Source of the DNA: Aeromonas simiae | Lineage (GTDB): Bacteria; Pseudomonadota; Gammaproteobacteria; Enterobacterales; Aeromonadaceae | Assembly: GCF_000820125.1 (NCBI RefSeq) | Contig: NZ_CDBY01000039.1 | Location: 1-62,431, forward strand | Direction: 5' to 3' | DNA: 62,431 nucleotides | Shown here: piece by piece, positions 36,592-44,326 of the stretch | How positions within the stretch are numbered: position 1 is the first letter of the stretch | How the letters are laid out: every line of letters starts with the position of its first letter | Made by a program: the position numbers and the translations under genes | The notes under the pieces: generated by a model | Database searches by the model: none | What the model was told of the DNA's origin: nothing | What the model saw: only the letters and a program-made list of their open reading frames with translations

Positions 36592-37914
36592 ATGGCGGGA
36601 TATCAGTTTGCACACATTGACGGGTATGCACGACAAGGCGGGAAGACAAAGACGGGGCGGGTACTGTCAGCACAGCAGATAGCGGATGAGGCTGAGCGCA
36701 GACCCGGCGCCCATCCACATGTCAAAGACCCTAAGCCGCCGATCCAACGTTTTGGGGTAACGCCATCGGAGGCCGTACAGCAGGCCACCGCATGGGCGGA
36801 GCAGGCCGTAGACCCGCGAGGGCGTAAGCTGAGGATTGACGGACTGTGTTTAGGTGCTGGTGTGGTCAGTGTCCCGGAGAACCTGCCAGATGAGCTCTGG
36901 CCAGGGTATCGTGACGCCATGATCAGGTATCTGAAAACCAAGCATGGTGACAGGCTAAAATCGGTGGTCGAGCATAGTGATGAACGGCATCGACACATCC
37001 ATTTTTACCTGGTCCCGCTGCCCGGCGAATCGTTCGGTGCGGTACATCCTGGTGTGGCTGCTACGCGGGCCTCAGCTGCGCGAGGGGAGCGAAAGGGTCT
37101 GCAACGTCTCGCGTTCAATCAGGCCATGAGAGCTTGGCAGGACGAGATCCACACCGTGTCCGCAGACTTTGGGCTTGCCCGTCTCGGACCGGGTCGGCGG
37201 CGACTGCCGAGGGAGGTGTGGAACGCCGAACAGAGGGCGTTGTCTGCCCATGCTGCACTCATCGGGGCAACGCAGCCGAAAGGGCCAGCCATGGGGAAAA
37301 TCAATCAGATCATCGCTATGCAAGAGGTTGAGCACCGAACCGGGTTGTTTGGACGGGGCGAGCCGCTCTACACAAAAGATCAGCTACTGGCCGCGACGAA
37401 GGCTGCTGCGCTGTATGGTGCCAGGCACAATGCCTCCCAGCGTCAAGCCATGCTTGAAACAGTGCTCCTTCGTACTCCCGAGATCGACGCTGCCGAGACC
37501 AGATTGGCCGAACTGGCTGCCCATGAGGCAACGATAGCGCACCGGATAGTTGAGGCAACCGAGAGGGTTAAGGAGGCCGAGGAACAGGCTCAGGCACGCA
37601 TAGAGGTGTCTTTGCTGAAGGTTAAGCAGGCCGAGGCAATAGCCATTCGAGCTGAACACTGGGCCAAGCAGACTGTCACAGCGGCTGAAGTGCGGATGAG
37701 AGGGATCTTGTCACCTATCTTGGCCGCATTTGCTGCGATTCTTCGAGATCCCAGGGCGATAGAGCCAAAGGCTGAAGCAGATACCGCGATTGCGGCGTTG
37801 GCGGAACTGCGCCCGCTCGCCACCGAGATCCAGCAAGCCCTCTATCCGGTTGCAAAGGCAGTCAAAAAAACCAACAAAGTTAACCAAGCACTCGGGCTTG
37901 ACCTGCATCCATAG
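36592..37914 (+). CDS. MobV/Pre-family relaxase
   Basis: A 440-residue plasmid mobilization/recombination enzyme. Motif I is AHIDGYAR at the N-terminus. The HUH metal site is EHSDERHRHIHF (near residue 125), matching the H-x-DE-x-x-x-H-x-H pattern of MobV. The region after residue 230 is a long coiled coil, as in Pre/Mob proteins. Such relaxases nick oriT and let an element travel with a helper conjugation system. Its presence between the origin and the AlpA-2 module of a P4-like element is unexpected. Confidence 0.88.
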   Translation: MAGYQFAHIDGYARQGGKTKTGRVLSAQQIADEAERRPGAHPHVKDPKPPIQRFGVTPSEAVQQATAWAEQAVDPRGRKLRIDGLCLGAGVVSVPENLPDELWPGYRDAMIRYLKTKHGDRLKSVVEHSDERHRHIHFYLVPLPGESFGAVHPGVAATRASAARGERKGLQRLAFNQAMRAWQDEIHTVSADFGLARLGPGRRRLPREVWNAEQRALSAHAALIGATQPKGPAMGKINQIIAMQEVEHRTGLFGRGEPLYTKDQLLAATKAAALYGARHNASQRQAMLETVLLRTPEIDAAETRLAELAAHEATIAHRIVEATERVKEAEEQAQARIEVSLLKVKQAEAIAIRAEHWAKQTVTAAEVRMRGILSPILAAFAAILRDPRAIEPKAEADTAIAALAELRPLATEIQQALYPVAKAVKKTNKVNQALGLDLHP

Positions 37915-38258
37915 TGATCCGATCACCGATAACCCGATTTGGCTGCCCACCTCCCCAGTCCCGCCGCAATCTCTGACCCAGCCAGTGTATCTGACAGTGG
38001 ATACACTGGCTGTCGCTCACATTTCGTTTGATACCACCGCATCATCGCTTATAGCCGGGATAGTGAAAACCGCCGTTGTATACGGCGGTTTTACAACAGC
38101 ACTTGATCGCTTCCCTGCCTAAACCATTGCAACCTTCGTAAAGCAATCAACAGGATCATCCGTGGGTGTGTAGCGCCTCCACACACCCGGGCAAGGTCGC
38201 TGTATGCACCAGAGTCGTTGCAACATTCAAAGGCGTTAAAAACATCGAGGGATGCAAA
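37915..38258 (+). promoter_or_regulatory. Intergenic region with three inverted repeats before alpA-2
   Basis: Holds a 12-base perfect stem (37980-37991/38000-38011), a terminator (AAAACCGCCG/CGGCGGTTTT, 38066-38092) and GGGTGTGT/ACACACCC (38164-38188). The terminator ends the relaxase transcript. The other two may be binding sites or promoter-control elements. No gene is seen. Confidence 0.6.
38066..38092 (+). terminator. Terminator after the relaxase gene
   Basis: AAAACCGCCG / CGGCGGTTTT with a 7-base loop. Confidence 0.75.
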
Positions 38259-38483
38259 ATGTCAGATTCCGTATTTATCGAACGAAAAAGGCTAACGGTC
38301 CTTATTGGATGCCGTCACGACACGATTGACCGCATGGTTGAACGTGGCGAATTACCGCGCCCAATTCGCCTCGGGCGCAATGGCCGACACCGCTTCATTC
38401 GTGCCGAGATTGAACCCGCGTTAAAGCTGCATGGGATCGATCTGGCAAAGTTGGAAGCCGCCCATGCTGGAAGTGCTGCCTGA
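38259..38483 (+). CDS. AlpA/Vis-like regulator (second copy)
   Basis: A 74-residue helix-turn-helix protein (RLTVLIGCRHDTIDRM, then GELPRPIRLGRNGRHRF), AlpA family but distinct from the first copy. In P4, Vis is of this kind and controls the late genes and excision. Here it heads three co-directional genes that end in a Psu-like protein. GAGGGA precedes the ATG. Confidence 0.82.
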   Translation: MSDSVFIERKRLTVLIGCRHDTIDRMVERGELPRPIRLGRNGRHRFIRAEIEPALKLHGIDLAKLEAAHAGSAA

Positions 38484-38485
38484 TC

Positions 38486-38836
38486 ATGCCAATCACCACG
38501 ACATATGACCGAGGCGGGATCTTCCAGCCCGGCTCGACCTGGTTAACGATTTGCCAGGCTGTGTGTGGTGTATTGCACATAGCAGGACCGCTTTCTCCTG
38601 AACAGGCAGGACTGCTACTGACGATCTTCCGCAGTGAACTGGCGAAAGCCGCCCTACCGGCTCAATCCGAGGCTAAGTTAGACCCGTGGCACTACCTTAC
38701 CGAACACACCTGTGGGGTGGTCGTCTTGAGTGCTTCAGGTCAAAACATCTTGCGACAGCAGCCTAATCGAACCGCCCAAACCCTCGTCAAGAACACCATC
38801 AACCACTGGAGAGAAAATCATGACCAAGCCGCTTAA
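38486..38836 (+). CDS. Hypothetical protein in the AlpA-2 operon
   Basis: A 116-residue protein that I do not recognise. It starts two bases after the alpA-2 stop and overlaps the next gene by 17 bases, so it belongs to the same operon. No signal peptide, metal site or membrane helix is seen. Confidence 0.65.
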   Translation: MPITTTYDRGGIFQPGSTWLTICQAVCGVLHIAGPLSPEQAGLLLTIFRSELAKAALPAQSEAKLDPWHYLTEHTCGVVVLSASGQNILRQQPNRTAQTLVKNTINHWRENHDQAA

Positions 38837-39134
38837 TCATGGCGCCATTTGCGGTCGTATTTTTGCCGCTATGCCCAAGCTGACTCTGCAACAGGAGGCA
38901 GTGTTGCTGGATAACCTGGATGGCATGACCAACAGCGAACTACGCGAATATGCCTCCAATGCCAGCGAGTTGGCAAAGACCCCGCTTCAACTGCGTGACG
39001 AAAAGATGCTGCTCAGTTTGTCGCAGCAGTTGGGGGCTGTATCCACTGGCCTGGCTGGCGTTATGAACTTCACGGCTGAAAACGTGGAACGCCTAACTAG
39101 TGACCTGAAACACCTGACCGAAACAGATTGCTGA
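38820..39134 (+). CDS. Hypothetical protein in the AlpA-2 operon
   Basis: A 104-residue acidic helical protein, not recognised. GGAGA precedes the ATG at 38820, inside the end of the upstream gene. In P4 the comparable place holds sid and delta; there is no zinc finger of the Delta/Ogr type, so that identity is not supported. Confidence 0.65.
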   Translation: MTKPLNHGAICGRIFAAMPKLTLQQEAVLLDNLDGMTNSELREYASNASELAKTPLQLRDEKMLLSLSQQLGAVSTGLAGVMNFTAENVERLTSDLKHLTETDC

Positions 39135-39159
39135 ATTGACCCCGATTTGGAGACCGGAA

Positions 39160-39981
39160 ATGAATAACATCACCGATTTAGTACAAGTAGCCCAACAAGC
39201 GCATCGTGAATATATGGGGTGGCATGAAGGCGAGCATCGGTTGCTGACCTGTATCAGCACCACACGTATCGATGAAATCAAACAGGATATCCAGAGGGGG
39301 CGTGAGCTCCGGCGAGCAGCGATCGCCCAGGGAAACACGAACAAAAAAGAGTATCGCCAGCTGTCTACTCATATCTCGTCACTTGAGAGTGAGTTGGCTG
39401 ACATGGAGGTCGTTGCCGAAGAGTTAGAAGGCGGTGCATTTGAGCGCTCATGTTCTGGGCAGGCGTTGTGGCGCCAGCACCTTAAGCAACGTTCCGCTCT
39501 TGCACAAACCTATCTGGATGAATTGATCGCCAGTGATTTGGATGAAGCCCGAGAAGCCTTGGCTCCACTCTTGCCAATGCTGGCCAGATTAGTATTCAGA
39601 GGTAAACAGAAGGCGGCCATCGGCTCATTCTTGCAAGATGACACCAGTACTGTATTCACTCCCTCTGGCCTGATAGCTCCGGCAGAAATCCACCCGCTCG
39701 ATATGGTGAAATCATTGGTGGTTGAGTTGCTTGAGCCAATTTGGAGAGATACCGATCCGGAACTGGATCCGGTGGTCATGGACGAGATTAAGCGTATTCC
39801 GCCGAGCAATCTGATCCGTCTTGATTTGGTCGGCAGCCCATCAGCCAAATGTAGTGCTCGTGCAAAACAGGCCGTGCGCATGGATCAAACGGAAGAACCC
39901 AAATCTGCCGTGCAGGCAAGCCGTGATAACTGGTCACCGGATGCAATGTTGGCCCGCAGTAATAATTTGCGAGAGGCATGA
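39160..39981 (+). CDS. Coiled-coil protein, possibly Psu-like
   Basis: A 273-residue protein whose first 110 residues are charged coiled coil. The C-terminal SRDNWSPDAMLAR resembles the end of P4 Psu (SREKFTPAQNM as I recall it), and the AL-AP-L stretch near residue 130 also fits. Psu decorates the P4 capsid and inhibits Rho. The protein is about 80 residues longer than Psu and the match is weak, so this is a suggestion. GGAG precedes the ATG at 39160. Confidence 0.45.
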   Translation: MNNITDLVQVAQQAHREYMGWHEGEHRLLTCISTTRIDEIKQDIQRGRELRRAAIAQGNTNKKEYRQLSTHISSLESELADMEVVAEELEGGAFERSCSGQALWRQHLKQRSALAQTYLDELIASDLDEAREALAPLLPMLARLVFRGKQKAAIGSFLQDDTSTVFTPSGLIAPAEIHPLDMVKSLVVELLEPIWRDTDPELDPVVMDEIKRIPPSNLIRLDLVGSPSAKCSARAKQAVRMDQTEEPKSAVQASRDNWSPDAMLARSNNLREA

Positions 39982-40009
39982 CTCCGGTTTTCGCACACCG
40001 TGTGCATTG

Positions 40010-40034
40010 AGCCCGCCCAGCGCGGGCTTTTTTT
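40010..40034 (+). terminator. Terminator after the Psu-like gene
   Basis: AGCCCGC / GCGGGCT stem followed by seven T. Confidence 0.85.
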
Positions 40035-40285
40035 CGCCGAGCAGTGCCTCTTTGGTTACCAAAACACGTAGAACTTCTTCGGGAGCAATTTGCTGCATGT
40101 AGACATTTCGATCTGACCCAGCACTAATTGCAATCCAGCTCGCCACATGGCGGGCCTTTATTGGCTTGCACCTGAGCGCATGAGCCGCCCGCTGCTGCAT
40201 TAGTTGCTGACTACCCGACCAACCCTTCTCAAGATCCTTTCACGTGCCACTGAGCGACTGGCGCAGCCTGCCACCCCTGCCAGCC

Positions 40286-40313
40286 CCGTCAGCGCGCAAT
40301 TCCCCGCGCCTGC
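40286..40313 (-). other. Candidate cos site of P2 type
   Basis: The plus strand reads CCGTCAGCGCGCA then ATTCCCCGCGCC. From memory, phage P2/P4 cos in the same orientation reads CCGTCAGCGCGCA, then TTCCCCGCC after a few extra bases. A 13-base identity plus a shared TTCCCCGC block would fit packaging by a P2-like helper. It depends on a recalled sequence. Confidence 0.45.
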
Positions 40314-40579
40314 ACGCTTTGCGCTTCGCGCACTCATTTCCATTCACTTTGTAAAGTGTTTTTTTATAATTTAAATCAATGCCTTAATGGCATTTTGCGG
40401 GGGCTGGGAATCCTTCAGAATCCTTCAAAATCTTTCACTTTCCGTCACTCTAAACAGGTGGTTTGGGCACGGTCATGCAAAACGAGGCCAAAACCGCAAT
40501 TTTGAGCATGGTTGTATCTGTCTTGAGGGTTATGCCGTGTTTGCACTTGGCGTTGCGGAGTTCATATGAATTTTATATC

Positions 40580-40599
40580 TGGGGGTACTTATGGGGGTA
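40580..40599 (+). repeat. Two TGGGGGTA octamers at the right end
   Basis: TGGGGGTA at 40580-40587 and 40592-40599, with the same 12-base spacing as at the left end. Matching sites at both ends of a tyrosine-recombinase element are the hallmark of arm-type binding sites. Confidence 0.7.
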
Positions 40600-40663
40600 C
40601 ATGCGATCTTTTTGGTGTATTTAAATGTTATAAATCATTGCGTTATGCTCTAAATTTGATAGA

Positions 40664-40676
40664 GACCCCGGCACCA
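40664..40676 (+). repeat. attR core
   Basis: GACCCCGGCACCA, a copy of the tRNA-Leu 3' end with one G missing. It is flanked by the inverted repeat AAATTTGAT / ATCAAATT. Confidence 0.65.
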
Positions 40677-40691
40677 CATCAAATTCAATGA

Positions 40692-40725
40692 CATAAGGCC
40701 ACCCAAGCGGGTGGCCTTATGTTTT
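40692..40725 (+). terminator. Probable ancestral tRNA-Leu terminator, now beyond attR
   Basis: CATAAGGCCACCC / GGGTGGCCTTATG stem with five T, 16 bases after attR. No gene ends here, so it probably ended tRNA-Leu before integration. Confidence 0.7.
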
Positions 40726-40757
40726 TCTGAGGGCGAGTGGCGGCAACATGGCGGCAG

Positions 40758-40820
40758 CCATCTCCCATCTCCCATCTCCCATCTTCCATCTCCCATCTCC
40801 CATCTTCCATCTCCCATCTC
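40758..40820. repeat. Nine tandem copies of a 7-base unit CCATCT(C/T)
   Basis: Nine uninterrupted 7-base units. The last base follows C,C,C,T,C,C,T,C,C, which gives a 21-base super-period. It lies between attR and the amtB control region. Copy number could vary between strains. Confidence 0.9.
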
Positions 40821-40985
40821 CATCGTGGTGTGGGCGCTGTTTTTGTTTTTTTCTGCCTGCCATCTCCACCTCTTGCCCTCATCGGGAAAGGGCTGACGCA
40901 TCTCGTGCGTAGTGGTGGCCTCTCTCTGCGGTTTTCCCATTCGCGTCCCATAGGGCCATGACCCCAATTGCGCCTTCATGGTGCA

Positions 40986-41055
40986 GCACAAAAAGTGTGC
41001 GCTTTCTGCGGGCATCCCGATCCAGGCTGGCGCAGCGATAGCACCAAAATGGTGC
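40986..41055 (+). promoter_or_regulatory. Two NtrC-type enhancer sites for amtB
   Basis: GCACAAAAAGTGTGC (40986-41000) and GCACCAAAATGGTGC (41041-41055) match the NtrC pattern GCAC-N5-GGTGC; the second is exact. They lie about 94 and 149 bases upstream of the expected start of transcription. Confidence 0.8.
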
Positions 41056-41107
41056 GTTATTGTTGTCGTAGTGATTTTACTCTCTGATTTTTATTGTGTT
41101 TTCCTTG

Positions 41108-41124
41108 TTGGAACGGTTTCTGCA
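41108..41124 (+). promoter_or_regulatory. Sigma-54 promoter of amtB
   Basis: TTGGAACGGTTTCTGCA gives GG at -24 and GC at -12 with exactly 10 bases between. Together with the NtrC sites this is the nitrogen-starvation promoter layout. A hairpin CGGTGCC/GGCACCG (41141-41159) follows at the start of the transcript. Confidence 0.8.
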
Positions 41125-41216
41125 AAGAGAGAGTTCAGTACGGTGCCTGCGCGGCACCGTTCCGAATACCAGGAACCGGCCCGGCACCACCGGGATAACT
41201 AAGGAAGGAGAGTTTT

Positions 41217-42638
41217 ATGCTCAAACCCGTCGTTCTGTCAGGTCTGTTGGCCACACTGGCACTGCCCGCCTGGGCAGAAGAGGCCGCGACACAGGTGCAG
41301 GCTGCCGCAGCCCCTGCGGCTACCTTGGTGATCAACAAGGGGGACAACACCTGGCTGCTGGTGGCTTCCGCCCTGGTGATCCTGATGTCCATCCCCGGCT
41401 TGGCTCTCTTCTATGGTGGATTGGTGCGCGCCAAAAATATGCTCAGCGTGCTGATGCAGGTGTTCACCCTGTTCTGCCTCATGACGGTGCTGTGGGTGGT
41501 CTATGGCTACTCGCTGGCCTTCACCGAGGGGGGCGCCTTCTACGGCTCCTTCGACAAGGTGCTGCTGATGGGGGTCACGCCTGACTCTATCGCCGCCACC
41601 TTCAGCAAGGGGGTGGGCATCAGCGAACTCATCTATGTGGTGTTCCAGGGGGCCTTTGCCGCGATCACCTGCTGCCTCATCGTCGGCGCGTTTGCCGAGC
41701 GGATGAAATTCTCGGCCCTGCTGCTGTTTGCCGTCATCTGGTTCACGTTTGCCTACATACCGATGGCGCACATGGTGTGGTACTGGGCCGGCCCCGATGC
41801 CTATACCGATGCCGCTGCGGCTGAGGTAGCCGGTGCCACCGCAGGCTATCTGTTCCAGCATGGGGCACTCGACTTTGCCGGCGGCACCGTGGTGCACATC
41901 AACGCCGCCGTGGCGGGGCTGGTGGGGGCCTACATGGTGGGCAAACGCATCGGTTATGGCCGTGACCCCATGACGCCGCACAGCCTGACCATGACCATGA
42001 TCGGGGGCTCCCTGCTGTGGTTCGGCTGGTTTGGCTTCAACGCCGGCTCGGCACTGGAAGCCAACGGTGGTGCGGCTCTGGCCTTTGCCAACACCTGGGT
42101 TGCCCCGGCGGCTGCTGCGCTCTCATGGACCATGGCCGAATGGCTGATGAAGGGGCGCCCCTCCCTGCTGGGTGCGGTCTCCGGCGCTGTCTCTGGTCTG
42201 GTGGCCATTACTCCCGCGGCCGGTTTCGTCGGTGTGGGCGGCGCCCTCATCATCGGTCTGCTGAGCGGCGTGGCCGGTCTGTGGGGGGTACACGGTCTTA
42301 AGCGCCTGCTGGGGGCCGATGACAGCCTGGATGTGTTCGGTGTGCACGGGGTGTGCGGCATCCTCGGCGCCGTGCTGACCGGGGTGTTTGCCAGCCCGGA
42401 TCTGGGGGGGATCGGCGTGTGGGACTATGTCACCAACAGTGTGGCAGCGGAGTACTCGATTCTGGCTCAGGTCAAGGCTCAGGTGATCGGCGTGCTGGTC
42501 ACCGTGCTGTGGACCGGTGTGGTGTCGGCGGTTGCCTATAAGCTGGTCGACATGCTGATCGGCCTGCGCGTGAAGGAGGATGCCGAGCGCGAAGGGCTGG
42601 ATGTCACCTCTCATGGCGAGAAGGCCTATAGCATGTAA
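41217..42638 (+). CDS. amtB: Ammonium transporter AmtB
   Basis: A 473-residue Amt-family channel that brings ammonium into the cell. A signal peptide (cleaved near residue 20) and eleven membrane segments are visible, with the family stretches IPGLALFYGGLVRAKN and VHINAAVAGLVGA. AAGGAAGGAG precedes the ATG. The partner PII gene glnK, usually directly upstream, is not here. Expression is probably NtrC/sigma-54 driven. The gene sits just outside attR of the element. Confidence 0.97.
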   Translation: MLKPVVLSGLLATLALPAWAEEAATQVQAAAAPAATLVINKGDNTWLLVASALVILMSIPGLALFYGGLVRAKNMLSVLMQVFTLFCLMTVLWVVYGYSLAFTEGGAFYGSFDKVLLMGVTPDSIAATFSKGVGISELIYVVFQGAFAAITCCLIVGAFAERMKFSALLLFAVIWFTFAYIPMAHMVWYWAGPDAYTDAAAAEVAGATAGYLFQHGALDFAGGTVVHINAAVAGLVGAYMVGKRIGYGRDPMTPHSLTMTMIGGSLLWFGWFGFNAGSALEANGGAALAFANTWVAPAAAALSWTMAEWLMKGRPSLLGAVSGAVSGLVAITPAAGFVGVGGALIIGLLSGVAGLWGVHGLKRLLGADDSLDVFGVHGVCGILGAVLTGVFASPDLGGIGVWDYVTNSVAAEYSILAQVKAQVIGVLVTVLWTGVVSAVAYKLVDMLIGLRVKEDAEREGLDVTSHGEKAYSM

Positions 42639-42656
42639 TGAGTGCGCCCACGCGCG

Positions 42657-42684
42657 AACCGCCGGCTTGTCCGGCGGTTTTTTT
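42657..42684 (+). terminator. Terminator after amtB
   Basis: AACCGCCGG / CCGGCGGTT stem followed by a run of T. Confidence 0.92.
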
Positions 42685-42761
42685 ATGCCTGCATTTTGCC
42701 CCCATCTTCGCTACACTCTGCCACCCTTGCCCACACCCCCATTACGCCAGTGGAGAACATC

Positions 42762-44102
42762 ATGTCCGCAGTCGGAGAGCAGCAGCGCATCCAGATCCTC
42801 GAGTTGACCGACAAGGGGGATGGCATAGGCCGGCTTGATGCAGTGCCGCTCTATGTTGCAGGCGCGCTCCCCGGTGAAGAGGTGGAGGTGACGCTCACCC
42901 TGGTCAAGCCCAACTACCTGCATGGGCGTCTCGACAAGGTGGTGACCGCGAGTCCGGATCGGATCGCCGATTTCTGCGCCCATAGTGAGTGTGGCGGCTG
43001 CCAGGTGCGCCCGCTGGCCTACCCGGCCCAGCTCGAATATAAGCGCGAGCTGGTGCGCCGCGCCCTGACCCAGCAGGGGCTGGGGGTGGAGGTTGAGCCG
43101 GTGCTCGGCATGCAGAGCCCGTTTGCCTGGCGTAACAAGGCGCAGTTCGCGGTGCGAGCCACCGACGAAGGAGCCGAGATCGGTTTTTATCGCAAGCACT
43201 CCCACGACCTGGTCGCCTGTGACGACTGTGCGGTGCAAGATCCCCTGCACGGTGAACTGCTGGCCCGTCTGCGCCGTTGGATGCGCGAGCACGAAGTGCA
43301 CCCCTATGACGAAGCGCATCATGAGGGCGATCTGCGCCACGTGATGACCCGCAAGGGGTTTGCCAGCGGGGAGTGGATGCTGGTGCTGGTGACCCGCACC
43401 GAGCAGCTGCCGGCCGAGGCCGAGCTGCTGGCCGCCCTGGAAGGGCTGCCCATCACCACTGTGGTACACAATATTCACCCCGAGCCGGGCAACCGGGTGC
43501 TGGGGCTGACCAACCGGGTGCTGAGTGGGGAGGGGATCATCACGGATCGGCTGCATGATCTCGAGTTCGTCATCTCGCCGCTCTCGTTTTATCAGGTGAA
43601 CCCGGTTCAGACCGACATGCTGTACGGCAAGGCGCTGGAGTTTGCGGGCCTCACCGGCAGCGAGACCGTGTTCGATCTCTACTGCGGTATCGGCACCATC
43701 TCTCTGTTTTTGGCGCGTCAGGCGGCCCGAGTGGTCGGCATCGAGCTGGTGCCCGAGGCTATCGACGATGCCCGCCGTAATGCCGAGCGCAACGGCATCG
43801 GCAATACCGAGTTCCACGTGGGTAAGGCCGAAGAGAAGGTCGCCGAGCTCTATCATGCCGGTGAGCGTGCCGACGTGGTGGTGATCGATCCGCCGCGCAA
43901 GGGGTGTGATAAGGCCCTGCTCGACACCTTGGTCGCCATGGCGCCAGAACGGCTGGTCTATGTCTCCTGTCATCCCCAGAGTCTGGCGCGGGATCTGGCC
44001 TGGCTCACCGCACGCGGCTTCGTGTTGGAGGCCGTGCAGCCGGTCGACATGTTCCCCCACACCCTGCACGTGGAGGCGGTGGCCCGGCTACGCCGCGCTT
44101 GA
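42762..44102 (+). CDS. RlmD-type 23S rRNA m5U methyltransferase
   Basis: A 446-residue TrmA/RlmC/RlmD-family enzyme. A TRAM domain (about residues 1-60) is followed by iron-sulfur cysteines (CAHSECGGC and CDDC), the SAM fold (VFDLYCGIGTISL, near 300), the DPPRKG motif and the catalytic cysteine in YVSCHP (near 410). RlmD methylates U1939 of 23S rRNA; RlmC would also fit the family, so I leave the symbol open. TGGAG precedes the ATG at 42762. Confidence 0.88.
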   Translation: MSAVGEQQRIQILELTDKGDGIGRLDAVPLYVAGALPGEEVEVTLTLVKPNYLHGRLDKVVTASPDRIADFCAHSECGGCQVRPLAYPAQLEYKRELVRRALTQQGLGVEVEPVLGMQSPFAWRNKAQFAVRATDEGAEIGFYRKHSHDLVACDDCAVQDPLHGELLARLRRWMREHEVHPYDEAHHEGDLRHVMTRKGFASGEWMLVLVTRTEQLPAEAELLAALEGLPITTVVHNIHPEPGNRVLGLTNRVLSGEGIITDRLHDLEFVISPLSFYQVNPVQTDMLYGKALEFAGLTGSETVFDLYCGIGTISLFLARQAARVVGIELVPEAIDDARRNAERNGIGNTEFHVGKAEEKVAELYHAGERADVVVIDPPRKGCDKALLDTLVAMAPERLVYVSCHPQSLARDLAWLTARGFVLEAVQPVDMFPHTLHVEAVARLRRA

Positions 44103-44124
44103 GAGCCGATCGGCATCGTGTCAT

Positions 44125-44150
44125 AAAGGCTTCCTGCGGGAAGCCTTTTT
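44125..44150 (+). terminator. Terminator after the methyltransferase gene
   Basis: AAAGGCTTCC / GGAAGCCTTT stem followed by TT. Confidence 0.9.
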
Positions 44151-44326
44151 CATAGAGAGGAAAAGGGGCGCTGCGGCGATTGGCCCTGAAAAGGGGGGCT
44201 GCTCCCTTCTTCTGATGCCGGTTGCCCCCTGCGCGGTGAGGATGGGCGGGCCGGCCATCTGGCGCCTCTGCGAGCCAGTGCAGACTCCGCGCCTCTGTCA
44301 CCAGAGCATCATGTCAAGGAGCGCTC

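Larger units (their letters stand above)
39982..40663 (+). other. Non-coding right end of the element
   Basis: Begins with a terminator (40010-40034), then contains a candidate cos sequence (40286-40313), an AT-rich stretch (40350-40380), short ATCCTTCA-like direct repeats (40410-40440) and the two right-hand TGGGGGTA sites (40580-40599). Small open frames in it show no gene-like features. Confidence 0.6.
28436..40676 (+). mobile_element. P4-like integrative element with MobV relaxase (about 12.2 kb)
   Basis: Bounded by a 14-base sequence of the tRNA-Leu 3' end (28436-28449) and a copy with one base missing (40664-40676). Contents in order: integrase, an AT-rich unknown gene, AlpA-1, an AntA/AntB antirepressor, an Icd-like leader region, two small genes, an alpha-like primase-helicase, an iteron block, a MobV relaxase, AlpA-2, two unknown genes, a Psu-like gene and a long non-coding right end. 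All genes point the same way. Size is close to phage P4 (about 11.6 kb). Capsid genes are absent. Confidence 0.85.

Noticed and set aside
36263..36682. A 139-codon frame in the iteron block before the relaxase
   Set aside because: No ribosome site, overlaps the relaxase start in another frame and crosses the iterons; block is treated as non-coding.
38820..39134. Delta/Ogr-type activator
   Set aside because: There is no CxxC zinc-finger pattern of that family in the protein.
40387..40569. A 60-codon frame in the right end of the element
   Set aside because: No ribosome site or recognisable sequence, and it overlaps simple direct repeats.
40758..40820. CRISPR array
   Set aside because: The units are 7 bases with no spacers; a simple tandem repeat.
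41021..41043. A second sigma-54-like site TGGCGCAGCGATAGCA before amtB
   Set aside because: The GG-GC spacing fits but the -12 block is TAGC and it overlaps an NtrC site; the site at 41108-41124 is a far better match.
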